DNA of 64,000 bases from Mongoliitalea daihaiensis (GTDB lineage Bacteria; Bacteroidota; Bacteroidia; Cytophagales; Cyclobacteriaceae): positions 1,211,592 to 1,275,591 of the forward strand of contig NZ_CP063779.1 in NCBI RefSeq assembly GCF_021596945.1, given 5' to 3'. Made by a program: the position numbers and the translations under genes. This document shows, one piece after another, positions 18,510-28,325 of the stretch (its first letter is position 1; each line of letters opens with the position of its first letter). The notes under the pieces were generated by a model. It was not told the DNA's origin, did not search any database, and saw nothing but the letters and a program-made list of their open reading frames with translations.

Positions 18510-19101
18510 TCATAAAATAGAGAAGCATGCCTGATCACCTTTGCCCTCCATATTCCATTGGAGGGCTTTTTCATTTTCTAATGTTTCTTTATCAAAAACG
18601 AGGGTAGTTTCTGTTTTGTGGAGGGGTAAGTTTCGTTTGTATAGCTCTGTACCCCAGAATTGAAATGAGGTACTGTCAAATTCCATATGCAAAAATTATA
18701 AGCCTATGGAAGCGGTAAGGTTTTCTAAACCTACTCTGCTAGAAATATCAAGATGTCTCGGGGCATCCAATTGTACCCCAAATCGATCTGATTTTTGGGT
18801 TTTAAAACCTTCCACCAAGGTGCATATACAGGAGGTCAGTAAGGAGTGTTTCAATAAGGCATTCCAGGACCTGCTTGAGGACTCGGGCAGTTTAAAAAAC
18901 TCTTGACCAAAGGCAGATAACTGTAGTAATTTCCTTGATAGTATTCCCTAGGTTATGTGGAGCTTCGTTGATGTATAAATTTCCGCAGGTATCACAAGAG
19001 GTATAAGTAAATGATTCTTTGCTACCAAACATCAACTGTTTCACCTGTTAATCAGAAGTATTGGATGTATGCAAACAATAAGGACAAGCGGGGGATGATG
19101 A
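18510..19101 (-). pseudogene. Decayed zinc-ribbon SAM methyltransferase remnant
   Basis: Directly after the sugar transferase stop codon, the minus strand reads CPYC, a stop codon in place of a residue, then FGSKESFTYTSCDTCGNLYI, the paired Cys ribbon typical of the N-terminus of methyltransferases in glycan loci. After NEAPHNLG the frame shifts by one base, and the expected continuation EYYQGNYYSYLPLVKSF is then legible down to about 18900. The catalytic Rossmann core is missing. A second open stretch (18692-18510) contains SFQFWGTELYKRN, which resembles the C-terminal end of such proteins. The likely history is an intact gene co-transcribed with the sugar transferase, later destroyed by an internal deletion and point mutations. 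The N-terminal part is well supported; assigning the second piece to the same gene is inference. Confidence 0.65.
18543..18571 (+). terminator. Rho-independent terminator after the UspA gene
   Basis: GCCCTCCA (18543-18550) and TGGAGGGC (18559-18566) form a perfect 8-base-pair stem with an 8-base loop, followed by TTTTT on the plus strand. It lies 40 bases after the UspA stop codon. Confidence 0.85.
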
Positions 19102-20472
19102 TCAGTAGGCATTTTCCCGGTTTAGTACTAACTCATACATGGTGCGCACACAAATTCCAAAGTCCATCCATATCGACCAGTTTTGGATGTAAAAGTAATC
19201 AAGTTTAACTCTAGATCGTATTTGATAGGGATTTTCAATTTCACCTCTAAATCCTTTTACTTGTGCCAAACCAGTGATGCCTGGTTTGATTTTGTGCCTA
19301 GAATTATATTTTTCTATTTGGGATTTAAAAATTTTGTTCATAGGAATGGTATGTGGTCTAGGACCCACAATCGACATGTCACCCATCAATACATTTAAGA
19401 ATTGAGGCATTTCATCCAGTGATGTGTTTCGCAAGAATGAACCTATTTTTGTTACCCTAGGATCATTTTTAGTGGCTTGGTGTGTGTCTGCATAGTCATT
19501 GGGGGTCATAGACCTAAATTTTAAGCATCTAAACACGTTATTATTGACACCATTCCTTTCTTGAATAAAGAAAATCGGGCCTTTTGATTCTAATTTAATT
19601 AATAAGCCTACCAAAGGAATTAGCCAACTCAATATAAAAACGGTAACTAATAACGAAAACGCTAAGTCAAATGAACGCTTAAAAAACCTATTCACTATGC
19701 TATCCAGCGGGATTTCGTTGACATTGATAACAAAAAAATCCCCATACTTTGAAAAGGATAGGTTCTTCTCCAACTGTAGGCTTCCACCAGGAATAATTTT
19801 TACTTTGATATAATGCTCATCAGCATAATTGATGATTTTCCTCACCAACTTATCTTTCAAGTTTTCATTGATGTAAATGACATCTACTTGTAAATTGGGA
19901 GCATCTTCGAAAAATTTTTCAATAGTACCTTTCGTTAGATCACAAGGGGATTCATCGTCATAATAGCCTAAAAACTGTATTCCGAAATCTCGTCGACGAT
20001 TGAAAACATGCTCTAATTTGGAGCTACTGCCACCTTTTCCTAGAATTATCGCTCTCCGTCGATTAAATCCAAAGGCACGGGTTTTTCTTAAAATTAAATG
20101 TATTCCTATACGGTATGAACCTACCAATAAAAATAGAGCGCTTGCCAGAATTACGAAGTACATTAACCGCAACTTCTCTGAATATACTGGCATCCAAACA
20201 ATGGCAACTATCGCGAGGAACCAAGCCAAGGAACCTAAAAGCTTACTGAGTGATGACTGAGCTTCACTAGTTCTTCCGAACCTGTAATCTTTTCTTAAAA
20301 TGGTAATTACAAGCCAAACCATAATAAAAATAGAAAAAGTAGAAACCTCCGGTTGTGCTATTGATCCCCAACCTTGAATGAGTAAGCCAGTCAAAAAGAA
20401 AGAAAGAATGACGGCTATGACATCACCAACTATAAAGAACCAAGGGAAGTATTTATCAAATCGTTTTTCCAT
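19102..20472 (-). CDS. Polyprenyl-phosphate glycosyl-1-phosphate transferase (initiating sugar transferase)
   Basis: This 456-residue protein starts at the ATG at 20472 (a TTG at 20487 would add five residues). It has four or five N-terminal membrane helices and a Rossmann-like middle region near residues 140-240. A further membrane helix near 275 leads into a C-terminal bacterial sugar transferase domain (PF02397) with KRSFDLAFSLLV, LKFRSM, SLDEMPQFLNVLMGDMS and VGPRPH. The layout is that of WcaJ/WbaP/CpsE enzymes, which transfer a sugar-1-phosphate to undecaprenyl phosphate and so begin repeat-unit synthesis. The donor (often glucose or galactose) cannot be read. It lies on the strand opposite to the main polysaccharide operon. 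Confidence 0.93.
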   Translation of the reverse strand: MEKRFDKYFPWFFIVGDVIAVILSFFLTGLLIQGWGSIAQPEVSTFSIFIMVWLVITILRKDYRFGRTSEAQSSLSKLLGSLAWFLAIVAIVWMPVYSEKLRLMYFVILASALFLLVGSYRIGIHLILRKTRAFGFNRRRAIILGKGGSSSKLEHVFNRRRDFGIQFLGYYDDESPCDLTKGTIEKFFEDAPNLQVDVIYINENLKDKLVRKIINYADEHYIKVKIIPGGSLQLEKNLSFSKYGDFFVINVNEIPLDSIVNRFFKRSFDLAFSLLVTVFILSWLIPLVGLLIKLESKGPIFFIQERNGVNNNVFRCLKFRSMTPNDYADTHQATKNDPRVTKIGSFLRNTSLDEMPQFLNVLMGDMSIVGPRPHTIPMNKIFKSQIEKYNSRHKIKPGITGLAQVKGFRGEIENPYQIRSRVKLDYFYIQNWSIWMDFGICVRTMYELVLNRENAY

Positions 20473-20599
20473 AAAAATAAAATTCAACTGATATACGCAA
20501 AAACTATCTGTTTGAGATGCTTAATGGTATATTTTTTTTCGATAAAACAGCTTATTTTTAATTTATTGGTAAAATTAAGAAAGAATCCCATTGCTCTAT

Positions 20600-20607
20600 T
20601 AATTTTG
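20600..20607 (+). promoter_or_regulatory. Candidate -7 promoter box TAATTTTG
   Basis: TAATTTTG matches the Bacteroidota TAnnTTTG box exactly and lies 52 bases upstream of the methyltransferase gene at 20660, in the divergent region with the sugar transferase. No TTTG was seen at the right distance, so support is weak. Confidence 0.25.
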
Positions 20608-20659
20608 TTCTAAATTATTTGAGTTTAAACCAACGCTGCGTTTACATCAGTAAATCTAC

Positions 20660-21331
20660 ATGATAAATTACTTTAAGGCCTTATTAGCCTCCTCTGATCA
20701 ACCACATTCTTTGGGATATCGTCTTCGCAATAAGCGTTTTGTAGACTTCGAAAATCTATTGAACAAACACTTTGCCAAAAATGAAAAAATCACTATTCTA
20801 GACGTGGGTGGAACGGCGTATTTTTGGGAAGATAAGGAACTGTTCAAGTCAGGTCGTCTATCGATTACCCTTTTGAATCTGACCATAGAAGAAAATCTTC
20901 CAAAGGGGATGAAGAGTGTATCCGGAGATGCTACTCACATGCCAGAATTTGACGAAGATAGTTTTGATTTGGTATTTTCTAATTCTGTGATTGAACATTT
21001 ATATACCTGGGAAAATCAGGTAAAAATGGCTCATGAATGCATGCGGGTAGGTAAATTTTTCTTTATTCAAACACCCAATAAGTACTTTCCTGTAGAAGCT
21101 CACTATGTACTACCATTCGTGCAATTTTTGCCAAAATCCTGGACCTTTACCGTTTTGACTAAAACAAAATTGAGTAGAGGTATGCGCTGGACTACAAGAG
21201 ATGCACAGCAATACTTGGATGAAATACGACTACTTTCTTTATCCGAAATGAAAGATCTCTTTCCGGGAAGTGTCATTTATCTGGAAAAATTTTCCGGTTT
21301 GAATAAGTCTCTAACCGCCCATAACCTGTGA
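20660..21331 (+). CDS. Class I SAM methyltransferase (Methyltransf_11 type)
   Basis: This 223-residue protein has motif I ILDVGGTAYFW near residue 48. An acidic motif II equivalent follows (SGDATHMPEFDEDSFDLVFS), then NSVIEHLYTWENQ, the pattern of small-molecule or ubiE/sugar methyltransferases. The motif I loop (LDVGGT) is slightly unusual compared with the common DxGxGxG. It is divergent from the sugar transferase gene and is the last gene that can be tied to the polysaccharide region. It may methylate a sugar or lipid-linked intermediate; the substrate is not evident. Confidence 0.85.
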   Translation: MINYFKALLASSDQPHSLGYRLRNKRFVDFENLLNKHFAKNEKITILDVGGTAYFWEDKELFKSGRLSITLLNLTIEENLPKGMKSVSGDATHMPEFDEDSFDLVFSNSVIEHLYTWENQVKMAHECMRVGKFFFIQTPNKYFPVEAHYVLPFVQFLPKSWTFTVLTKTKLSRGMRWTTRDAQQYLDEIRLLSLSEMKDLFPGSVIYLEKFSGLNKSLTAHNL

Positions 21332-21414
21332 TCGCCATTTTAAAAATTTAGCCTCTAAATTTAAACGTTTGGAGAGCTTTGTTGGTCTAATGGTATCATA
21401 AACCTCTACTACAT

Positions 21415-22005
21415 ATGAAAACTTTATTGACAACTATTCTCATGCTTTTTGCTGCTTTGTTTTCGATCGAGGATGCAGCCGAAACAATGATCGTTTCTAA
21501 ATCTGAAAGTACTGTAACTTGGAAGGGTAAAAAAGTAACCGGTGAACATTTTGGAAAGGTAACCATTTCCAAAGCTGACCTACAGGTAGTGAATAACCGC
21601 ATTATTGGTGGTTCATTTGAAATGGATATGACGAGCATCACGGTAGAAGATATTAAGGATGCTAATTCCAACAAGCGCCTAACAGACCATTTGAAATCAG
21701 ATGATTTCTTTTCAGTGGATACGTTTAATAAGGCAAGTATGGTCATCAAAGATGCCAAAACCAGTAATGGTAAAGATTATCAAATGACAGCAGACTTGAC
21801 AATTAAAGGAATCACACAACCTGTTACCTTTACTGCAAAAGCAGAAACGCAAGGCAATAAAATGATCGCCACTTCAAAAATTGTATTTGACCGTACAAAG
21901 TATGACATCAAATATAGGTCTGGAAATTATTTTGAGAATTTGGCAGACCGATTGATTTACGATGATGTTGAATTAGAAGTAAGGTTAGTTGCTACGGCTT
22001 CTTAA
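21415..22005 (+). CDS. YceI family periplasmic protein
   Basis: This 196-residue protein has a signal peptide (MKTLLTTILMLFAALFS) and a YceI lipocalin-like domain (PF04264). Matching segments are STVTWKGKKVTGEHFGKV at the start, GGSFEMDMTSITVED, and the terminal FDRTKYDIKYRSGNYF with LIYDDVELEV. YceI proteins bind polyisoprenoids or other amphiphiles in the periplasm; their physiological roles vary. It appears monocistronic, ending in a strong terminator at 22048. Confidence 0.93.
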   Translation: MKTLLTTILMLFAALFSIEDAAETMIVSKSESTVTWKGKKVTGEHFGKVTISKADLQVVNNRIIGGSFEMDMTSITVEDIKDANSNKRLTDHLKSDDFFSVDTFNKASMVIKDAKTSNGKDYQMTADLTIKGITQPVTFTAKAETQGNKMIATSKIVFDRTKYDIKYRSGNYFENLADRLIYDDVELEVRLVATAS

Positions 22006-22047
22006 AAAGCATAAAATCTTTTTCGAGTTCAAAAATCATTTATTTGA

Positions 22048-22089
22048 GTCCCCTTCGTTAAAATAGGAACGAAGGGGACTCTTTTTTTA
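22048..22089 (+). terminator. Rho-independent terminator after the YceI gene
   Basis: GTCCCCTTCGTT (22048-22059) pairs perfectly with AACGAAGGGGAC (22068-22079) across an 8-base loop, followed by TCTTTTTTTAA. It lies 42 bases after the YceI stop codon and before recJ. Confidence 0.93.
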
Positions 22090-22141
22090 AAATATTGTTA
22101 ACTATACACGAAAAAGACTCATTGTTTAGTAATTTAGCCTT

Positions 22142-23866
22142 ATGGAGTATAAATGGATGATTCGCGAAAAGGCCGATGAGTCGGCCGTTCAATCATTGAG
22201 CAGGGAAATCAATGTTAATCCCACATTGGCTAATATGTTGGTCAATAGAGGTGTACATAATTTTCAGATAGCGAAGGAATTTTTTAGACCTGATTTGGAT
22301 AAACTCCATGATCCTTTTTTGATGAAGGATATGGACCGTGCGGTGGAGCGATTGAAACTAGCCATCAACCGTAAGGAAAAGATTTTGGTGTACGGAGATT
22401 ATGATGTAGATGGGACTACTTCAGTGGCGTTGATGTATGGATTTCTCAATCGGTTTTATTCAAGATTGGAGTTTTATATACCCGACAGGTACAAAGAAGG
22501 ATATGGTATCAGTGAGCGTGGCGTTCGTTATGCTGCTGAAAATGGTTTTACTTTGATTGTTTCCTTAGATTGTGGGATTAAGGCCATTCAAAAAGTAGCG
22601 TTGGGCAAAGAGCTAGGTGTTGATTTCATTATCTGTGACCACCATACTCCAGGAGATGAGCTTCCTGATGCAGTAGCCATTCTTGACCCCAAAAGAAAAG
22701 ATTGCCCTTATCCTTACAAAGAGCTGAGTGGCTGTGGTGTTGGATTCAAATTAATTCAGGCATTCAGCATAGCCAATGACCTTGAAATGTCAGATGTCAT
22801 GAGTTATTTGGATTTGTTAGCGATTAGTATTGCAGCAGATATCGTTCCGATTACGGGTGAGAATAGAATTTTGGCATATTACGGACTCGAACGACTCAAT
22901 AATAACCCTAGGCCAGGTATTAGGGCTTTGATGATCAAGAGTAATATTGAGAAAGAAATGGGTATTGGGGACATTGTCTTCAAAATAGGCCCGAGAATCA
23001 ATGCCTCCGGAAGACTGGAACATGCCAAAGCTTCCGTTGAATTGCTGCTGTCTAGAAGTCTTGACGATGCCATGCAACGGGCTGAATTGGTAGATACGGT
23101 GAACGCAGCCCGTAAGAATTTCGACGAAAATATTACAAAAGAGGCGATTTCCATGATAGAAGAAATGGAGACTGTGAGAGAAATGAAATCCACGGTGCTC
23201 TTTAAGGAAGATTGGCACAAAGGTGTCATCGGAATCGTTGCTTCTAGGTGCATTGAAAAGTATTATCGTCCAACCATCATTTTAACTGAGTCCAATAGTA
23301 AAGCAACGGGCTCGGCTCGGTCGGTGTATGATTTCGATATATACGAGGCCATTTCCGAGTGTAGCGATCTGTTGGAGCAGTTTGGAGGGCACAAGTATGC
23401 AGCAGGGCTGACTTTGTCAGTAGACAATGTGATTGCATTCCAAGCACGTTTTGAAGAAGTGGTATCGAGAAGAATCACCGACATACATTTAAAACCTGTG
23501 TTAGAAATCGATGATGAAATTCTCTTAGATCAAATCAATTATAAATTTTATAACATCTTAAAGCAAATGACGCCTTTTGGACCGGGTAACCCGGAACCCA
23601 TCTTTAGCGTTTCTCAGGTTTATGCGGAAGATGTGCGAATTTTGAAAGATAAACACTTGCGGTTTAACGTTGTCCAAGATGGACAAGAGACCAAGCCTGT
23701 TTGCATTGCTTTTGGTATGGCTGATAAAAAGGTTTATCCTGATGAGATTATTTATAAAATGCTCAACAGGAAAATGAGGTTTGATCTGGCTTTTGAAATA
23801 CGGGAAAACACTTTTAGAAACAACAGCAGCTTACAGCTGTATGTCAAAGACATCAAATTTGATTAG
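22142..23866 (+). CDS. recJ: Single-stranded-DNA-specific exonuclease RecJ
   Basis: This 574-residue protein has the DHH phosphoesterase motifs in order: [16 protein letters not shown] near residue 83, SLDCGIK near 145, CDHHTPG near 163, and [13 protein letters not shown] (motif IV region) near 228. A DHHA1 domain follows with the GxxGIVASR-type motif ([10 protein letters not shown]) and [13 protein letters not shown] near 420. The C-terminal OB-like region has [13 protein letters not shown]. RecJ degrades single-stranded DNA 5' to 3' in recombination and repair. It appears to head an operon with lptB (one-base gap) and a GH3-family gene. Confidence 0.97.
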   Translation: MEYKWMIREKADESAVQSLSREINVNPTLANMLVNRGVHNFQIAKEFFRPDLDKLHDPFLMKDMDRAVERLKLAINRKEKILVYGDYDVDGTTSVALMYGFLNRFYSRLEFYIPDRYKEGYGISERGVRYAAENGFTLIVSLDCGIKAIQKVALGKELGVDFIICDHHTPGDELPDAVAILDPKRKDCPYPYKELSGCGVGFKLIQAFSIANDLEMSDVMSYLDLLAISIAADIVPITGENRILAYYGLERLNNNPRPGIRALMIKSNIEKEMGIGDIVFKIGPRINASGRLEHAKASVELLLSRSLDDAMQRAELVDTVNAARKNFDENITKEAISMIEEMETVREMKSTVLFKEDWHKGVIGIVASRCIEKYYRPTIILTESNSKATGSARSVYDFDIYEAISECSDLLEQFGGHKYAAGLTLSVDNVIAFQARFEEVVSRRITDIHLKPVLEIDDEILLDQINYKFYNILKQMTPFGPGNPEPIFSVSQVYAEDVRILKDKHLRFNVVQDGQETKPVCIAFGMADKKVYPDEIIYKMLNRKMRFDLAFEIRENTFRNNSSLQLYVKDIKFD

Positions 23867-23867
23867 C

Positions 23868-24605
23868 ATGAAATTACGAGCGGAACATTTGGTAAAAATA
23901 TACAAAGGAAGAAAAGTGGTCAATGATATCTCTGTTGAAGTGGAGCAAGGAGAAATCGTCGGATTGTTAGGCCCTAATGGGGCAGGTAAGACTACTTCTT
24001 TTTATATGATCGTCGGGTTGATCCAGCCTAACGAGGGAGAGATTTACCTAGAAGATCAACAAATCACCAAGCTTCCCATGTACAAGCGTGCCAAGTTGGG
24101 TTTGGGCTATTTGGCACAGGAAGCTTCTGTATTTAGGAAACTTTCCGTGGAGGAAAACATCATGGCCGTATTGGAAATGACCAACCAAAACAAAGCTCAA
24201 CGGAAGGAAAAGGTAGAAAGCCTTTTGGAGGAGTTTAGCTTAACGCATGTTCGAAAGAATCTTGGCATGGTACTTTCTGGAGGAGAACGCAGGAGGACAG
24301 AAATAGCGAGAGCCCTCGCTGTGGATCCGAAGTTTGTCTTATTGGATGAGCCATTTGCAGGTGTAGATCCAATCGCCGTAGAAGAAATACAGACCATCGT
24401 TGCCAAATTGAAAAATAAGAATATTGGAATTTTGATTACGGATCACAATGTCAATGAGACGTTATCAATTACAGATAGAGCATACTTGATGTTTGAGGGG
24501 AAATTATTGAAGGCAGGTACAGCAGAGGAGTTAGCAGCGGATGAGCAAGTGCGAAGGGTCTATCTAGGACAACATTTTGAGCTCAAACGTAAAATTTTTA
24601 GCTAA
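23868..24605 (+). CDS. lptB: LPS export ABC transporter ATP-binding protein LptB
   Basis: This 245-residue ABC ATPase starts at the ATG at 23868, one base after the recJ stop; a longer frame from 23781 would run through recJ. It has Walker [12 protein letters not shown] near residue 38, the signature [15 protein letters not shown] near 137, Walker [14 protein letters not shown] near 157 and the H-loop ITDHNV near 193. The family-specific Q-loop region reads [14 protein letters not shown]. LptB powers lipopolysaccharide transport to the outer membrane with LptFG, which are not in this window. The next gene begins in the stop codon (TAATG). Confidence 0.96.
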   Translation: MKLRAEHLVKIYKGRKVVNDISVEVEQGEIVGLLGPNGAGKTTSFYMIVGLIQPNEGEIYLEDQQITKLPMYKRAKLGLGYLAQEASVFRKLSVEENIMAVLEMTNQNKAQRKEKVESLLEEFSLTHVRKNLGMVLSGGERRRTEIARALAVDPKFVLLDEPFAGVDPIAVEEIQTIVAKLKNKNIGILITDHNVNETLSITDRAYLMFEGKLLKAGTAEELAADEQVRRVYLGQHFELKRKIFS

Positions 24606-26140
24606 TGGAAGTCATCAACTCATTTATGACTTGGGTTTTAAAAAACCGGATTGGTCAGATCGAAAATTTTAAGAAAAACCCCATTGCTGTTCAAGAAGCT
24701 CTTTTGGAAGAGCTTTTAGATACAGCGAAGCGGACGGTATTTGGCAAAAAATATGGATTTGCGGAAATCTCCACCTATCAGGAATTTGCTCAGCGTGTAC
24801 CCGTTGCTGATTATGAAAAATACCAACCAACATTTGAAAGAATTTTAAAAGGAGAACAGGACCTTTTGTGGCCAACCGAAATAGAGTGGTTTTCCAAGTC
24901 CTCCGGCACCACTTCGAGTAGAAGCAAATTTATTCCCGTTTCTCAAGAGGCATTGGAAGAATGCCATTTCAAGGCTGGAAAGGACATGCTTTCTTTGTAC
25001 ATTAATAAGTACCCCGACACCAAACTTTTTACGGGAAAAAGTCTAAGTATAGGCGGTAGTCTAAGCAATAACCCCATCGATCCAACGAGTCCTATTCAGG
25101 TAGGGGACATTTCTGCAGTTATCATGGAAAACTTGCCATTGTGGGTTCAATTTGCCCGGACCCCTGGACTGGAAGTAGCCTTGATGCCGGAATGGGAGTC
25201 AAAGATTGAAGCCATGGCCCGAGAATGTATGGAGGAAAATGTGACTAGTATCGCTGGGGTGCCTACTTGGACGATTGTCTTGATTAAAAAGATTTTGGAG
25301 CTTTCTGGTAAGGATAATATCCTTCAAGTCTGGCCAAATCTTGAAGTCTTTTTTCATGGGGCTGTCGCTTTCGGCCCTTATAGAAAGCTTTTTGAGTCCC
25401 TTATTCCTTCTCCCAAGATGCGGTATATGGAAACGTACAATGCTTCTGAAGGTTTTTTTGCTATTCAAGATCAAAAGAATTCAGATGAGCTTTTACTTAT
25501 GTTGGATTATGGAATCTTCTATGAGTTTATCCCGATGGAAGAGTGGGAAAAAGAAGATCCGATCGTAGTTCCGTTAGCAGGAGTCGAGGTTGGTAAAAAT
25601 TATGCCGTGGTAATCAGTACCAATGCGGGTTTATGGCGATATAAAATCGGTGATACAGTTAAGTTTACGAGTGCTAGCCCCTATCGGTTAAAAATATCCG
25701 GACGAACCAAGCATTTTATCAATGCTTTTGGGGAAGAAGTAATTGTGGAAAATGCCGAACAGGCCATTGCCAAAGCAGCGGATTTGACAGATGCTATCAT
25801 CAAAAACTTCTCGGCAGCCCCAGTCTATTTTGGAGAATCTCAAGACCGTGCAGCGCATGAGTGGATTGTCGAGTTTGAAAAAATGCCTGATTCCCACGAG
25901 CGTTTTACCCAAATTTTAGATCAGACACTTCGGGAAATTAATTCAGATTACGATGCTAAAAGACATAAAGACTTGGCACTTGTAAGCCCGAAAGTTCATT
26001 TTGTTGGTGAAGGACTATTTGAAAAATGGTTGAAATCTAAAGGTAAATTAGGGGGACAAAACAAAGTTCCTAGATTGTCAAATACAAGGGAACATTTGGA
26101 AGAGCTATTGAGACTAATTCCTGAGGGAAAAGGTTTGTAA
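24605..26140 (+). CDS. GH3 family acyl-adenylate/amide synthetase-like protein
   Basis: This 511-residue protein matches the GH3 auxin-responsive family (PF03321), a branch of the adenylate-forming superfamily. The ATP-binding P-loop SSGTTSSRSKFIPVS is near residue 98, METYNASEGFFAIQD near 280, and GLWRYKIGDTVKF near 345, followed by SGRTKHFINAFGEE. In plants GH3 enzymes join amino acids to hormones. The substrates of bacterial members are largely unknown. The gene overlaps lptB at TAATG, so coupling with lipid-A export genes is notable. An envelope-lipid or amino-acid conjugate role is a guess only. Confidence 0.9.
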   Translation: MEVINSFMTWVLKNRIGQIENFKKNPIAVQEALLEELLDTAKRTVFGKKYGFAEISTYQEFAQRVPVADYEKYQPTFERILKGEQDLLWPTEIEWFSKSSGTTSSRSKFIPVSQEALEECHFKAGKDMLSLYINKYPDTKLFTGKSLSIGGSLSNNPIDPTSPIQVGDISAVIMENLPLWVQFARTPGLEVALMPEWESKIEAMARECMEENVTSIAGVPTWTIVLIKKILELSGKDNILQVWPNLEVFFHGAVAFGPYRKLFESLIPSPKMRYMETYNASEGFFAIQDQKNSDELLLMLDYGIFYEFIPMEEWEKEDPIVVPLAGVEVGKNYAVVISTNAGLWRYKIGDTVKFTSASPYRLKISGRTKHFINAFGEEVIVENAEQAIAKAADLTDAIIKNFSAAPVYFGESQDRAAHEWIVEFEKMPDSHERFTQILDQTLREINSDYDAKRHKDLALVSPKVHFVGEGLFEKWLKSKGKLGGQNKVPRLSNTREHLEELLRLIPEGKGL

Positions 26141-26222
26141 AATTCTCTTGAATAAGTCTTCTATGGAGAGTAAATGCTTTTTAGGAGCAATAGACTCTGT
26201 TTTTTCAGTATTCTTGACAGCA

Positions 26223-26294
26223 TAAAAAAATGTCTTTGGAAACACTTTTCCCAAGAACCGATTAAGATTCAAGTAAAGATTGTTTCCAAAGACA
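26223..26294 (-). terminator. Rho-independent terminator after pckG
   Basis: TGTCTTTGGAAACA (26231-26244) and TGTTTCCAAAGACA (26281-26294) are perfect 14-base inverted repeats with a 36-base loop. On the minus strand the second arm is followed by TTTTTTT. It lies 12 bases after the pckG stop. The long loop is unusual, but the T-run supports termination. Confidence 0.75.
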
Positions 26295-26305
26295 AACTTA
26301 ACACT

Positions 26306-28129
26306 TTATCCTACTTCTGGAGCTAATCCTACCGTCTCTGGAGATCTCCAAAGTGCAGAAAGAATCAGTTCTCTCATGAATAAGAATTCTTTTGGAATTT
26401 TATCATAGGACTGTTCAAATAGTTCACTGTGCCCGAGCAATTCCTTTTTCCAAGGTTCACGCTCGATGACCATGATGCTGTCGAAATCTTCTTTGGAGAA
26501 ATCCAATCCAGACCAATCCATATCTTTATAACGTGGTCTCCAGCCTACAGGACACTCAACGGCTGATATTTTACCTTTGCATCGTCCGATGATCCACTTC
26601 AAGACTCTCATATTATCTCCAAATCCTGGCCAAATAAAGTTACCATCCTTATCTTTTCTAAACCAGTTGACGCCAAAGATTCTTGGAGCATTTTGAAGGT
26701 CTCTACCAAATTGTAACCAATGATTGAAGTAATCGCCCATGTGGTATCCCATGAATGGAAGCATAGCAAATGGATCTCTTCTAACTTTACCAACCTCTCC
26801 GAAGGCAGCAGCTGTCATTTCTGAACCCATCGTTGCCGCCATATAGACGCCAAAGTTCCAGTTGAAAGCCTGGTATACAAGTGGTACAGCAGTACTTCTT
26901 CTTCCGCCAAATATAAATGCTAAAATAGGAACGCCTTCTGGGTTTTGCCATTCGGAGTCAATCACCGGGTTTTGTTCCGCCGGAGCCGTAAATCTTGAGT
27001 TTGGATGAGCAGCGGGTTTTCCAGAGTTCTTATCGTAGGTTTTTCCATGCCAATCGATCAAGCCTTCGGGAACTTCCTTAGTCATTCCTTCCCACCATAC
27101 ATCTCCATCAGGTGTGATAGCCACATTGGTAAAGATGGTGTTTTCTTTCACACTTTCCATCGCAGATGGATTGGTGTGGTAGTTCGTACCAGGTGCTACC
27201 CCAAAGTAGCCTGCTTCAGGATTGATAGCATGTAGCTTGCCATCTTTTCCTTTATGGATCCAAGCAATGTCATCTCCAATAGTGGTTATTTTCCATCCTT
27301 CCATTTCTTTTGGTGGAAGCATCATGGCAAAGTTGGTTTTTCCACAAGCACTTGGGAATGCCGCAGCTACATAATTTTTATCCCCTTCTGGGCTTTCTAC
27401 TCCCATGATAAGCATGTGTTCTGCCAGCCAGCCTTCTTCACGTGCCATAGAGGATGCGATTCTCAGGGCGAAACATTTTTTACCTAACAAGGCATTGCCA
27501 CCGTATCCAGAACCATAAGAAATTATCAATTTATCTTCCGGGAAGTGTGAAATGTACTTGACAGTAGGGTTACATGGCCATTTGACATCTTCTTGCCCTT
27601 CTTCCAGTGGAGCACCAAGCGTATGAATACACTTGACGGTTTCATCATCCAAATATGGAAGCACTTGATTTCCTATGCGGGTCATGATTTTCATGTTTAC
27701 CACCACATATTCAGAATCAGTAATTTCTATTCCATATCGAGATAAAGGAGAGCCTACAGGACCCATGCAGAAAGGGATTACGTACATTGTACGTCCTTTC
27801 ATACTACCGGCGGTAAGTCCATCCAGGATTTCTTTCATTTCAGTGGGTGCCATCCAATTATTGGTAGGCCCCGCATCTTCCTTTCTTCTACTGCAAATGA
27901 ATGTCTTATCTTCTACCCTTGCTACATCCGACGGATCAGAAAAGCAAGCAAAGCTATTGGGTCTTTTTGCGGGGTTTAATTTGATAAAGGTGCCTTTGTC
28001 TACAAGCATTTGACATAAGCGATCGTACTCTTCTTGAGTGCCATCACACCAGTGTACATTGGTTGGTTGGAAGTGAGCGGCCATTGAGTCAACCCAGGCC
28101 TTTAATTCAGTTTTTACTTCAGCGATCAT
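26306..28129 (-). CDS. pckG: Phosphoenolpyruvate carboxykinase (GTP)
   Basis: This 607-residue protein has the typical length and motifs of GTP-dependent [18 protein letters not shown] near residue 258 is the P-loop with the hyperreactive Cys. [19 protein letters not shown] lies near 120, [16 protein letters not shown] near 205, and [16 protein letters not shown] near 400. The enzyme converts oxaloacetate and GTP to phosphoenolpyruvate, GDP and CO2 at the entry to gluconeogenesis. It stands alone, with a terminator at 26223-26294 and 196 bases between its start and the upstream oxidase gene. Confidence 0.97.
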   Translation of the reverse strand: MIAEVKTELKAWVDSMAAHFQPTNVHWCDGTQEEYDRLCQMLVDKGTFIKLNPAKRPNSFACFSDPSDVARVEDKTFICSRRKEDAGPTNNWMAPTEMKEILDGLTAGSMKGRTMYVIPFCMGPVGSPLSRYGIEITDSEYVVVNMKIMTRIGNQVLPYLDDETVKCIHTLGAPLEEGQEDVKWPCNPTVKYISHFPEDKLIISYGSGYGGNALLGKKCFALRIASSMAREEGWLAEHMLIMGVESPEGDKNYVAAAFPSACGKTNFAMMLPPKEMEGWKITTIGDDIAWIHKGKDGKLHAINPEAGYFGVAPGTNYHTNPSAMESVKENTIFTNVAITPDGDVWWEGMTKEVPEGLIDWHGKTYDKNSGKPAAHPNSRFTAPAEQNPVIDSEWQNPEGVPILAFIFGGRRSTAVPLVYQAFNWNFGVYMAATMGSEMTAAAFGEVGKVRRDPFAMLPFMGYHMGDYFNHWLQFGRDLQNAPRIFGVNWFRKDKDGNFIWPGFGDNMRVLKWIIGRCKGKISAVECPVGWRPRYKDMDWSGLDFSKEDFDSIMVIEREPWKKELLGHSELFEQSYDKIPKEFLFMRELILSALWRSPETVGLAPEVG

Positions 28130-28325
28130 GGCTATCAGTTTTTAATAATGAAACAAAAATTTATTTTGTAGTTTATTTTAGCGAGTTCATCAGCAGGTAA
28201 TCCAATGGTTTACATGCTCTTCATCATCAAAATTAACTCTTTAATATAAGAAAATAGGTTTAGGCTTGATGATATAAATTTGATCAAAAGATGATTATTC
28301 TCATAGGATTTTTGGAAAAAGGTTG

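Noticed and set aside
18706..18906. Plus-strand 66-codon open frame
   Set aside because: It lies opposite the decayed methyltransferase remnant, shows no recognisable motif, and its codons read as the complement of that remnant.
22817..23253. Two overlapping minus-strand frames inside recJ
   Set aside because: They lie wholly within recJ, whose motifs are complete, and encode low-complexity sequences without recognisable features.
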